Position numbers and translations under genes: made by a program. Positions 57,482-64,000 of a stretch of DNA of 64,000 nucleotides are shown here, piece by piece; within the stretch, counting starts at the first letter, position 1; every line of letters starts with the position of its first letter. The notes below the pieces were generated by a model. The model searched no databases. It had not been told where the DNA came from and was given only the letters and a program-made list of their open reading frames with translations. The DNA is from JADLHS01 sp964594985 (GTDB lineage: Bacteria > Verrucomicrobiota > Verrucomicrobiia > Limisphaerales > JADLHS01): contig CAZQNQ010000010.1 of assembly GCA_964594985.1 (NCBI GenBank), positions 62,001-126,000 on the forward strand. Direction: 5' to 3'.

Positions 57482-57619
57482 GTGGTCACTCAACCCGGAT
57501 TCGCGCAAACCGCAGCTTGGGCTTTACCCGGTTGTTTCATGTGTTCAAGGTAAGGACGGTTCGCGCGGGGGCAAAGCATAAAATCCGCCCGGCGCGGAAC
57601 TGATATCGAGATCGAACCG

Positions 57620-57997
57620 ATGAACCCTGATTGGGAACAGCTCAAGAAACTGGCCGCAACCGAAGTGGACATGACGTTGGCGGAACTGCCCGTGCGCTTG
57701 CGCGACTGCGCCGCCCGCCTGCCGGTCACCTTCGAGCGGGTGCCGCATGCGGATTTTGTCGCGGAAGGCATTGAAGCGGATTCGTTGGGCTTGTTCACCG
57801 GGCCGGCGTTTGGCGAGGAAGATCAGGCCGCGTCGCCCGTGCCCCCGCAGATCATTCTCTATCTCGAAAACCTCTGGAATTATGCGGAGGGCGACGAGGA
57901 GATTTACCTCGATGAAGTCCACACCACGTATCTCCACGAACTCGGCCACTACCTCGGCCTGGATGAAGACGACCTCACGGAGCGCGGCTTGGATTAG
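57620..57997 (+). CDS. Minimal zincin-type metallopeptidase
   Basis: 125 residues. HELGHYLGLDEDDL has the HExxH zinc site (His106, Glu107, His110) and the following Gly-Leu-Asp-Glu typical of the small COG3824 zincin family. There is no signal peptide, so it is cytoplasmic. Natural substrate unknown. Its TAG stop is followed at once by a nested palindrome. Confidence 0.85.
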   Translation: MNPDWEQLKKLAATEVDMTLAELPVRLRDCAARLPVTFERVPHADFVAEGIEADSLGLFTGPAFGEEDQAASPVPPQIILYLENLWNYAEGDEEIYLDEVHTTYLHELGHYLGLDEDDLTERGLD

Positions 57998-58185
57998 GAG
58001 CGCCGCGCACCGCCTCGGCCCGGCCCTGAGTTTTTGAACCACGAAACACACGAAAGGCACGAAAAGAACACCAAAGGAAAAACCTTCGCCGTGACAATTA
58101 TCTCAACCGCTCGATTTTGTTCCCTTTTCGTGTGTTCCGTGTGTTTCGTGGTTGCTTATCGGGCCGAGCCGGTACTCGGCGCTCC
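57997..58185. repeat. Nested palindrome between the zincin gene and the sulfatase remnant
   Basis: Outer arms GGAGCGCCG (57997-58005) and CGGCGCTCC (58177-58185). Second arms around GGCCCGGCC and GGGCCGAGCC. Inner arms iterate ACACGAAA words: left ACCACGAAACACACGAAAGG near 58038, right CCTTTTCGTGTGTTCCGTGT onward near 58122-58151. The left edge is the base after the zincin gene stop TAG; the right part is read into the C-terminus of the sulfatase remnant. Confidence 0.85.
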
Positions 58186-58527
58186 TTTCGCGTAAGCCTG
58201 CACTAACGCGGCCAATTCCTTTTTCACATCCGCAAGCTTCGGATCGCCGGCCAGATTCTGCAACTCGTGCGGGTCGGCTTGCTGATCAAACAACATCGCG
58301 CTGTTCTTACCATCCAGGCCGAACTCCGCGTAGCGCCAACGCTCATTTCGCACGGCCACGCCGTGATATGTCTTCCCGTCCTCACTCCACACCGTGAACG
58401 CCGGATGATTCCACTCGGCCTTGGGATTCTTCAACAACGGCACAAGACTGCGCCCTTCGAGTTCTTTTGCCACCGGCAAACCGCACAGTTCCACCAGCGG
58501 CGGATAAAAATCCACAACCAACCGGCC
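58156..58527 (-). pseudogene. Truncated sulfatase C-terminal fragment
   Basis: About 120 codons of the C-terminal part of an iduronate-2-sulfatase-type sulfatase: VDFYPPLVELCGLPVAKELEGRSLVPLL, then YHGVAVRNERWRYAEF, and ELQNLAGDPKLADVKKEL. The catalytic N-terminal part with CxPSR is missing. The frame is broken at 58528, where a palindromic element with imperfect terminal repeats begins; the last nine codons (GAPSTGSAR) are contributed by the neighbouring element. It may still be transcribed but cannot be an active sulfatase. Confidence 0.88.
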
Positions 58528-58651
58528 TTAGCGCCTGTTTGAAAAGACAGCATTGCCCCTCGTTCTCGTTCTCGTCGTCGTCCTCGATTTTTCAAGGGAA
58601 TGCGAGGACGACGACGATTCGCCGGCACGGGAGTTTTCAGACCGGCTCTTA
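58528..58651. repeat. Palindromic element cutting the sulfatase gene
   Basis: Terminal imperfect inverted repeats TTAGCGCCTGTTTGAAAA (58528-58545) and TTTTCAGACCGGCTCTTA (58634-58651), 14 of 18 matching. Inside is a perfect 14-bp inverted repeat CGTCGTCGTCCTCG (58573-58586 and 58603-58616) preceded by CTCGTTCTCGTT. Confidence 0.8.
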
Positions 58652-58681
58652 GCCGGAGCCATGCAGTTAAAGATCAATTGT

Positions 58682-58825
58682 GCCGCACGCCAAGGACGCG
58701 AAGGACGCCAAGGGGGGAAGTTTCTGTCGTGTTCCGGGCACCGTTGCTGGCGCTGCTTGGGTTGCGCTATGTCGGCTTTTAATCCGGCTGGTTTGCTTTG
58801 CGGCCTTCGCGCCCTTGGCGTGCGG
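58682..58825. repeat. Palindrome with GCCGCACGCCAAGG arms
   Basis: Left arm from 58682 (GCCGCACGCCAAGGACGCGA, then AGGACGCCAAGG) and right arm ending at 58825 (CCTTCGCGCCCTTGGCGTGCGGC). Arms again iterate the CGCCAAGG word, as in the element at 13161-13242. The loop contains no gene I can identify. Confidence 0.8.
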
Positions 58826-58930
58826 CGCAAGAAGTTGCTACTGCATGGTTCCGGCTTAGACCAGAGCAACCTCCCATTCTGGCGAGGCTTGGGCTTGCCG
58901 TGCCCGGAGTGAGCGCGCTAATTTCACCCC

Positions 58931-59284
58931 GTGGCCTCGCAACCAAAAGCTCGCACCCGCCTCCGCATCTATCACGGGGAACGGATTGCGCTCGGCCCGG
59001 GCAAAGTGGAGTTGCTCACACGCATCGCGGCGACCGGCTCGATCTCCGAAGCCGCCCGGCAGATGGGCATGTCGTATAACCGCGCGTGGCTGCACGTTCA
59101 GGACATCAACAAAAGTTTCAAGTCGCCGCTGGTCACGTCATTGCGCGGCGGCAATTCCGGCGGCGGCGCGGCGCTGACGGAAACCGGGAAACAAATCCTC
59201 GCTTTGTATCAACAGTTGGAAACCGAAGCCCAAGCCGCGACCGAGAAAACCTGGAAACAAGTCCAGCAACTGCTGCGCGATTAG
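58931..59284 (+). CDS. ModE-type molybdate-responsive HTH protein (N-terminal domain)
   Basis: 117 residues, GTG start. LysR-type winged HTH of the ModE family: ELLTRIAATGSISEAARQMGMSYNRAWLHVQDINKSFKSPLV followed by GGNSGGGAALTETGKQILALYQQL. No molybdate-binding TOBE domain, so it is a single-domain ModE-like protein. It lies upstream of a porin and modABC with a candidate operator at 59488-59507. Its TAG stop is the first base triplet of a repeat element. Confidence 0.85.
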   Translation: MASQPKARTRLRIYHGERIALGPGKVELLTRIAATGSISEAARQMGMSYNRAWLHVQDINKSFKSPLVTSLRGGNSGGGAALTETGKQILALYQQLETEAQAATEKTWKQVQQLLRD

Positions 59285-59428
59285 AACAGTTCGCAAAATG
59301 TTTGGCGGAACCGAATTTCCCGCACCCGGCCGGTGGCCACCCTCTCCCCATCCGATGGGGAGAGGGTCGGGGTGAGGGGCCTTTCGCCAGCACCTCGTTC
59401 CCGACCTTCTTTTGGCAGGACGCTCTAA
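59283..59428 (+). repeat. 147-bp repeat element, copy 2 (CCCTCTCCCCATC family)
   Basis: Perfect 27-nt palindrome at 59340-59366. The unit extends from TAGAACAGTT (59283, overlapping the ModE stop) to GACGCTCTAA at 59428; it is the same orientation as copy 1 at 41404-41550, with about the same length. Confidence 0.88.
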
Positions 59429-59487
59429 CCCACCCCGCAAGACGGATTCATGGCCACGCCCCGAAATAATCATGCCCCGCCCCACCG

Positions 59488-59507
59488 TTATACTTGATTA
59501 AGTATAA
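59488..59507. promoter_or_regulatory. Putative ModE-type operator
   Basis: Perfect inverted repeat TTATACTT-GATT-AAGTATAA, 8-bp arms and 4-bp centre, 150 bp upstream of the porin gene and just before a small truncated ORF. It is between the ModE-like gene and the mod operon, so it is a natural target for that protein. Confidence 0.65.
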
Positions 59508-59529
59508 TGACTTTGTTTTTCTCGCTGCC

Positions 59530-59652
59530 ATGAAATTGCGGGTTCGCGGCAACCCTTTGCGCCTGCGTCTGAGCGAGGATGATGCCGACGCGTTTGAACA
59601 CCCCGGCGGGAGGACAACTCATGGCTGCGGCCTGACCACGACGGAAGAATGA
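59530..59652 (+). pseudogene. Truncated small ORF resembling the mod-associated DUF7009 N-terminus
   Basis: 40 codons from the ATG at 59530: MKLRVRGNPLRLRLSEDDAD, then AFEHPGGRTTHGCGLTTTEE and stop. The start (MK-R-RGN-LRLRL) looks like a family of about 130-residue proteins found near molybdate transporters. The rest of that family's length is missing and the second half does not match, so it is likely a decayed or shortened copy. The family name is from memory and not checked. Confidence 0.55.
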
Positions 59653-59656
59653 ATTC

Positions 59657-61147
59657 ATGAACCACCAAACATCCCAAACAACGAAACGACTGGCCCGCAC
59701 CGCTCTGCTCGGTGCCTGCCTGGCAACCACTGCGGCGGCCTCCGCCCAAACCAATCAACCGGCGGCAAGTCCATCCGCCACGGCGACCACGCCGGCCAAG
59801 ACGACCCCCGCCAGTCAGGGGTTGATCAATGACTGGCTGCGCGAACAGTCGGCGGAATTCAAGAAATGGGATTTGGGCGGACAGGTCCGCGTCCGCTATG
59901 AAGCCAGGGAAAACGCCGGTTTCGTGGCCAATCGCGATTTCACCCGCAATCTGGACAACAGCAACGATTACGTTTTGTTCCGGGAAAAAATCCACCTCGG
60001 CTACACGCCGGCAAGCTGGTTGAATCTCTACGTGGAGGGCCGCGACGCCTCATCACACTCGGATAAACGCAATCCCAGCCCCGACGAGGATGCGTTCGAT
60101 TTGCATCAGGCTTCCGTTTCACTCGGCGACCCGAAAATGTTTCCCCTGTTGCTGAAGGTGGGCCGGCAGGAATTGCTCTACGGCGACGAACGTTTCGTCG
60201 GGATTGGCGACTGGAGCAATACCGGGCGGAGCTTCGATGCGGCAAAACTCCGCTTTGAAAACTCGTTCTTCTGGGTGGACGCCTTCAGCGGGCGGGTGGT
60301 CGTGCCCTACGACGAGCATTTCAACCAATCGAACGACTACGACTGGTTCTCCGGAGTCTATGCTTCGTCCCGCCAGCTTTTACCGTGGCAGGAGACCCAG
60401 CTCTATTTTCTGGCGCGCAATGTCGGCGCCCAAGCTCCGAACGCCGCGGCGCCGGGAGTGCCCGGCACGCCGACTTCGGCCCGCGATGTTTACACCGTCG
60501 GCGCGCGTTTCAAATCGTTGCCCGGCAAAATCGGCGGCTGGGATTACAGCACGGAGATCGCCGGCCAATTCGGCAGCGTGGTGCAAACCGGAATCCGGCG
60601 CGATCTGGAAGCGCTCGCCGCCGATGCGACCTTGGGTTACACGTGGGCCAAGGCCTTTGGTTCGCCACGGCTGGGAGTTGGTTATACCTACGCCTCCGGC
60701 GACGACAGCCCCAACGACGGCAAAACCCAGACCTTTGAACCGCTCTTCGGCACGAACCACAAATTCTATGGGTTGATGGACCTGTGGGGACTGCGCAACA
60801 TCCAGAGCGGTCGCGTGACCGCCTCGCTCAAGCCGGTGAAACCACTGACCCTGACCGCGGAGTATCATCTCCTCTGGCTCGCCGATACGGCGGATTTCTT
60901 TTATCCCGAATCCGGCAGTGGCCGCAGTGGCAATGGCTATGGTCGCAATGCCCAGTTCGACAGCTTCGTCGGTTCGGAATTCAACCTCCTGGCCACCTAC
61001 ACGCCGGTTTCTTATGTGGATCTGCAACTCGGCTATGGTCATTTTTTTGTGGGGGATTACATCCGGCAATCGGTGAATTCCGCCCCGGCCAACGGCGGCG
61101 CGCAGGATGCGGACTGGTTTTATGCTCAAATCCGGTTTAATTTCTGA
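59657..61147 (+). CDS. Outer-membrane porin of the alginate export (AlgE-like) family
   Basis: 496 residues. Signal peptide (TALLGACLATTAAASAQ, then a Pro/Thr/Ala-rich linker to about residue 55). The rest is a beta-barrel (LGGQVRVRYEARENAGF, KVGRQELLYGDERFVG, FEPLFGTNHKFYGLMD) ending in Phe (WFYAQIRFNF), the outer-membrane assembly signal. It is located between the ModE-type regulator and modABC, so it may admit molybdate or an oxyanion. That role is inferred from position. Confidence 0.88.
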   Translation: MNHQTSQTTKRLARTALLGACLATTAAASAQTNQPAASPSATATTPAKTTPASQGLINDWLREQSAEFKKWDLGGQVRVRYEARENAGFVANRDFTRNLDNSNDYVLFREKIHLGYTPASWLNLYVEGRDASSHSDKRNPSPDEDAFDLHQASVSLGDPKMFPLLLKVGRQELLYGDERFVGIGDWSNTGRSFDAAKLRFENSFFWVDAFSGRVVVPYDEHFNQSNDYDWFSGVYASSRQLLPWQETQLYFLARNVGAQAPNAAAPGVPGTPTSARDVYTVGARFKSLPGKIGGWDYSTEIAGQFGSVVQTGIRRDLEALAADATLGYTWAKAFGSPRLGVGYTYASGDDSPNDGKTQTFEPLFGTNHKFYGLMDLWGLRNIQSGRVTASLKPVKPLTLTAEYHLLWLADTADFFYPESGSGRSGNGYGRNAQFDSFVGSEFNLLATYTPVSYVDLQLGYGHFFVGDYIRQSVNSAPANGGAQDADWFYAQIRFNF

Positions 61148-61254
61148 CCCCATCAGAACCAGCCATGCCATTACCACGGCAACGATCCCATTGCCCCACC
61201 AAACCAACTTGGCACTGACGATCAATGAACCAACGGCGCACAATTTCCCGAAAC

Positions 61255-62028
61255 ATGAAAAATAAAAACTTCCTCATCGCAGCGTTCCTGCAAATCACCC
61301 TCGCGCTGGGGTTCCTGGCGCTGACGCCGCTTCGCGCGGCGGAAATCAACGTCTTTGCCGCCGCCAGCCTGACGGATTCGCTCAAGGAGATCGCGGTGAA
61401 ATACGAAAAGCAATCCGGCGACAAACTGGTTTTCAATCTTGGTGCCTCCAGCACTCTCGCCCGGCAGATCGAATCCGGCGCCCCCGCTGACATCTTCTTT
61501 TCCGCCGACGAAGCCAAGATGGACGGCCTCGAAAAGAAAGGCCTGATTGATGCCGCCACGCGCAAGAGCCGGCTCGGCAATGCGCTCGTCGTCGTGATCG
61601 CTGCGGACAGCGCGCTGAAGATTGATTCCGCTCAAGCGCTCACCAATGCCGCCGTGCAGAAGATCGCCCTCGCCGACCCGAAGGCCGTGCCCGCCGGAGT
61701 TTACGCCAAGCAATGGCTGGACGGTTTGCAACTCTGGGCGGCAATCGAACCCAAGGTTGTGCCCACGGAAAATGTCCGCGCCGCGCTGGCCGCCGTGGAG
61801 TCCGGCAATGTCGAGGCGGGCGTCGTCTATAAAACCGACGCGGGCATTTCCAAGAAGGTCAAAGTCGCCTACGAAGTGCCGGCGAAAGATGCACCGAAGA
61901 TCAGCTATCCCGTCGCACTGGTGAAGGAGTCCAAGCAGGCCGACGTGGCGAAAAAATTCCTGAATTACCTCGACTCCAAAGACGCGGGCGACATCTTCAA
62001 GAAATTCGGCTTCGTGCTGCTCGAATAA
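61255..62028 (+). CDS. modA: Molybdate ABC transporter, substrate-binding protein
   Basis: 257 residues from the ATG at 61255 (61225 is an alternative). Signal peptide NFLIAAFLQITLALGFLALT ending TPLRAA. SBP_bac_11 type: EINVFAAASLTDSLKEIAVKYE, FNLGASSTLARQIESGAPADIFFSADEAKMDGL, PAGVYAKQWLDGL, ENVRAALAAVESGNVEAGVVYKTDA. The ligand-binding Ser and Ala residues (AAAS and GASS) are present. First of modABC. Confidence 0.95.
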   Translation: MKNKNFLIAAFLQITLALGFLALTPLRAAEINVFAAASLTDSLKEIAVKYEKQSGDKLVFNLGASSTLARQIESGAPADIFFSADEAKMDGLEKKGLIDAATRKSRLGNALVVVIAADSALKIDSAQALTNAAVQKIALADPKAVPAGVYAKQWLDGLQLWAAIEPKVVPTENVRAALAAVESGNVEAGVVYKTDAGISKKVKVAYEVPAKDAPKISYPVALVKESKQADVAKKFLNYLDSKDAGDIFKKFGFVLLE

Positions 62029-62055
62029 AATGCAGACGCGTCGCTGCGAGTCGCA

Positions 62056-62724
62056 ATGAGTCCGGAAGAATGGCAGATCATCTGGTTTACCGCATGGGTA
62101 TCCGCCCTGAGCACGGTGCTCATCCTGCCGTTCGGGCTCGCGCTCGCGTGGGCGCTGGCCCGCCACGATTGGCCGGGTAAATCGCTGGTCGAAACTTTCA
62201 TCTCGCTGCCACTCGTCATGCCGCCGGTGGCGACGGGTCTGATTCTCCTGCAACTCTTCGGACGACGCGGTGCGATTGGCGGCTTTCTCCACGACAAATT
62301 GAACTTCGATGTCGTATTCACGTGGCGGGCGGTGTTGCTGGCGTTGGCGGTGATGTCGTTGCCGTTGCTCGTGCGGTCGGCGCGCGTGGCGTTTGAAGGC
62401 GTGAACCCGCGCCTCGAACAGATCGCGCGCACGCTCGGCGCCGGCAACTGGCGCGTCTTCTTCACCATCACCGTGCCGCTGGCCGCGCGCGGCATCGTGG
62501 CGGGCCTGGTGCTGGCCTTCGCCCGCGCGCTCGGCGAGTTCGGCGCGACCATCATGATCGCCGGCAACATTCCCGGCAAAACCGCCACGCTCTCGCTCGC
62601 GATCTTCCACAATGTGCAACTTGGCCAGGACGGCGCGGCGTTCCGGCTGCTGGCGGTGTCCGTGCTGCTGGCCTTTGCCGCCGTATGGTTCAGTGAATTT
62701 TTGCTGCGCCGGAAAAAACCATGA
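62056..62724 (+). CDS. modB: Molybdate ABC transporter, permease
   Basis: 222 residues, about five membrane helices, ModB family. PWGxALAW-like opening: VLILPFGLALAWALARHDWPGKSLVETFISLPLVMPPVATGLILLQLFG. The EAA loop is present (ARTLGAGNWRVFFTITVPLAARGIVAGLVLAFARALGEFGATIMIAGN). It is 27 bp after modA and overlaps modC by 4 bp (ATGA). Confidence 0.96.
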   Translation: MSPEEWQIIWFTAWVSALSTVLILPFGLALAWALARHDWPGKSLVETFISLPLVMPPVATGLILLQLFGRRGAIGGFLHDKLNFDVVFTWRAVLLALAVMSLPLLVRSARVAFEGVNPRLEQIARTLGAGNWRVFFTITVPLAARGIVAGLVLAFARALGEFGATIMIAGNIPGKTATLSLAIFHNVQLGQDGAAFRLLAVSVLLAFAAVWFSEFLLRRKKP

Positions 62725-63791
62725 GCCTGCTGCTCAAGAACATTTCCCTGCCGCTCGCAACGTTCCCGCTGGAAGTGAACGTGGAACTTTCCGGGCGCGT
62801 CACGACGCTGTTCGGCCCGTCCGGCGCGGGCAAAACCTCGCTGCTCGATCTGATCGCGGGTCTTCGCACCGCGCGCTCCGCCTTCATTCAACTCGGCGAC
62901 CGCGTGCTCACGGACACCGCGAAGCGTTTTGCCATGCCGACGCACCAACGCGGCATCGGCTACGTGCCGCAGGACCTCGCGCTGTTCCCGCATCTGTCGG
63001 TGCGGCAGAACCTGCTTTACGGACGCAAAGCGGATCGTCCCCCGGACGCACGCTTCCAGTTCGAACACATCATCGAAGTGCTGGAAATCCGTCCGCTGGT
63101 GGCGCGCCGCGTCACGGAACTTTCCGGCGGCGAAAAGCAACGGGTAGCACTCGCCCGCGCTTTGCTGGCATCCCCGGAATTGCTGTTGTTCGACGAACCG
63201 CTGGCCAGTCTCGACGCGCCGCTCAAAGTGAAGATCCTCCCCTGCTTCAAACGCATCCGCGACGAGTTCAACCTCCCCATGATTTGTGTCACGCATGACC
63301 GGCTGGAGGCGCTGGCTCTCGCCGATGAAATGGTCGTGCTGGCCGGCGGGAAAGTGTTGCAGGCCGGCCCGATGCTGGACGTGTTCAACCGCCCGGCCAA
63401 CCCTGAAGTCGCCAAACTGGTCGGGGTGGAAACCGTGTTGCCCGGGGTCATCACCGGCGCAAACGAAGGTCTGGTCACGGTCGCGATCAACGGCACGATG
63501 TTGACCGCGCTCGCGCCGGAAGCGCCGGGGAAAAATGTCTTCGTGTGCATCCGGGGCGAGGATGTGATTCTGCAACGAGATGCGGTCGCCGCCACCAGCG
63601 TGCGCAACCGCCTCGCGGCGCGCGTCAAATCATTGCAAGCCGAGGGCGCGTTGGTGCGCGTGGAACTGGATGCGGGCTTTCCGCTGTTCGCCGTCGTGAC
63701 GCGGCCTGCTTGTGTGGAACTGGATTTGCGCGAAGGTCAGTCGGTGGCGGCACTGATCAAAGCGCCCGCCGTGCATCTTCTGCCGCGCTGA
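62721..63791 (+). CDS. modC: Molybdate ABC transporter, ATP-binding protein
   Basis: 356 residues. ABC ATPase with Walker A FGPSGAGKTSLLDLIAG, signature LSGGEKQRVALARALL, Walker B LLLFDEPLASLD and the His switch VTHDRLEALALADEMVVL. The C-terminal half is the TOBE/Mop molybdate-binding domain (SVRNRLAARVKSLQAEGALVRVELDAGF, LIKAPAVHLL). It completes a standard modABC. Confidence 0.96.
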   Translation: MSLLLKNISLPLATFPLEVNVELSGRVTTLFGPSGAGKTSLLDLIAGLRTARSAFIQLGDRVLTDTAKRFAMPTHQRGIGYVPQDLALFPHLSVRQNLLYGRKADRPPDARFQFEHIIEVLEIRPLVARRVTELSGGEKQRVALARALLASPELLLFDEPLASLDAPLKVKILPCFKRIRDEFNLPMICVTHDRLEALALADEMVVLAGGKVLQAGPMLDVFNRPANPEVAKLVGVETVLPGVITGANEGLVTVAINGTMLTALAPEAPGKNVFVCIRGEDVILQRDAVAATSVRNRLAARVKSLQAEGALVRVELDAGFPLFAVVTRPACVELDLREGQSVAALIKAPAVHLLPR

Positions 63792-63801
63792 AGCAAACGC
63801 G

Positions 63802-64000
63802 TCACGCCGCCGGCGGCTGGATGTGCCGCACGAGCAGCGGAATGCTGGCCTGCACCTTCTCGTCGAACATCACTTCCAGCGAATAGAGGCCCGGTTCTTC
63901 AAACTTGAGCTGCTGGATGTTGAGGATGTAATTGCGCGTGCCGAAGTGCATGTCGCCCGGCAGCGAGACTTCGAGCGGGATCTCGATCGGCGGCATGATG
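63802..64000 (-). CDS. Hypothetical protein, C-terminal part (5' end outside window)
   Basis: The visible part (64 codons up to an internal ATG at 63996, and open to the window edge) is soluble and beta-rich: LPGDMHFGTRNYILNIQQLKFEEPGLYSLEVMFDEKVQASIPLLVRHI. It resembles the C-terminal half of small (about 150-residue) proteins of unknown function such as DUF6941, but I cannot confirm it. Convergent with modC. Confidence 0.5.
   Translation of the reverse strand, partial: IMPPIEIPLEVSLPGDMHFGTRNYILNIQQLKFEEPGLYSLEVMFDEKVQASIPLLVRHIQPPAA

Noticed and set aside
57997..58185. Terminator of the zincin gene
   Set aside because: The palindrome has long arms but no T-tract after the hairpin and fits the intergenic repeat family.
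1..64000. tRNA, rRNA, riboswitch or prophage
   Set aside because: No cloverleaf with a TTCRANNC loop, no rRNA-like stretch, no integrase or phage structural genes were seen. A covariance search would be decisive and was not possible.

Overview
The window is GC-rich bacterial chromosome, densely coded on both strands. The gene families suggest Verrucomicrobiota, probably near Pedosphaera/Limisphaerales. Evidence is a DUF1800 plus DUF1501 pair with long thrombospondin-type-3 (TSP3) stretches, a DUF5069 protein, a secreted GH28 pectinase, a sulfatase remnant, pseudopilin-like proteins and many intergenic palindromic repeats. This placement is inferred from family content; no rRNA is present. I saw no tRNA, rRNA, CRISPR array, prophage or intact transposase gene.

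Layout. 1-2.4 kb (minus): type II secretion/type IV pilus genes (a pseudopilin cut by the window edge, then gspF) and larE, which carries an in-frame palindromic insertion. 2.7 kb: glnB with its own terminator. 3.3-8.3 kb (minus): an RND efflux operon (TetR regulator, membrane-fusion protein, RND pump) with a TetR-type operator and a terminator. 8.5-13.1 kb (plus): a complete branched-chain amino-acid type ABC importer, livKHMGF. 13.2-18.9 kb (minus): ECF sigma factor with a putative anti-sigma partner, secretin-like secreted protein, DUF5069, group 2 sigma factor, thioredoxin, a small unknown gene, an Rrf2 regulator and a secreted hypothetical. Two matching TGTAAC-N7-GTTACA-type sites lie before the Rrf2 gene and before the small gene upstream of thioredoxin. 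19-27.8 kb: M24 aminopeptidase, a 1697-residue DUF1800 protein, a Tat-exported DUF1501 protein and a pseudopilin-like third gene. 28-31.6 kb: an M48 membrane protease followed by three tandem AIM24 paralogues. 32-34.5 kb (minus): ExbB-ExbD-TonB-like operon ending in a zinc-ribbon membrane protein whose 3' end has been duplicated downstream. 34.6-39.8 kb: dUTPase-like NTPase, STAS-like protein, hpt, moaD, moaE, nucleoside transporter, SMI1/KNR4 protein, RbsD/FucU protein. 39.8-44.4 kb (minus): glycosyltransferase, DUF4149-like protein and 2-oxoacid:ferredoxin oxidoreductase (korAB). 44.7-47.2 kb: small housekeeping or unknown genes. 47.2-54.9 kb: a more accessory block (AlbA_2/ATPase regulator, GH28, XRE regulator, a secreted 907-residue protein with a predicted caspase-like C-terminal domain, and three small unknown genes). 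55-58 kb: sufU, small membrane and Cys-rich proteins, LysE exporter, pssA, a minimal zincin. 58.1-63.8 kb: truncated sulfatase, then a molybdate locus (ModE-type HTH, operator, remnant of a small mod-associated protein, outer-membrane porin, modABC).

The strongest non-gene signal is the density and architecture of inverted-repeat elements. At least a dozen intergenic palindromes occur, many nested (an outer pair of arms around an inner pair) and several built from short words repeated within each arm. One 73-bp palindrome occurs three times with identical arm and loop lengths. Another family occurs twice with shared outer arms but unrelated inner arms. One element sits in frame inside larE, and several element edges coincide with the TAG stop codons of neighbouring genes. 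The best candidate for an undescribed protein system is the secreted caspase-like protein at 50.7-53.4 kb with its divergent XRE regulator and small downstream membrane proteins.
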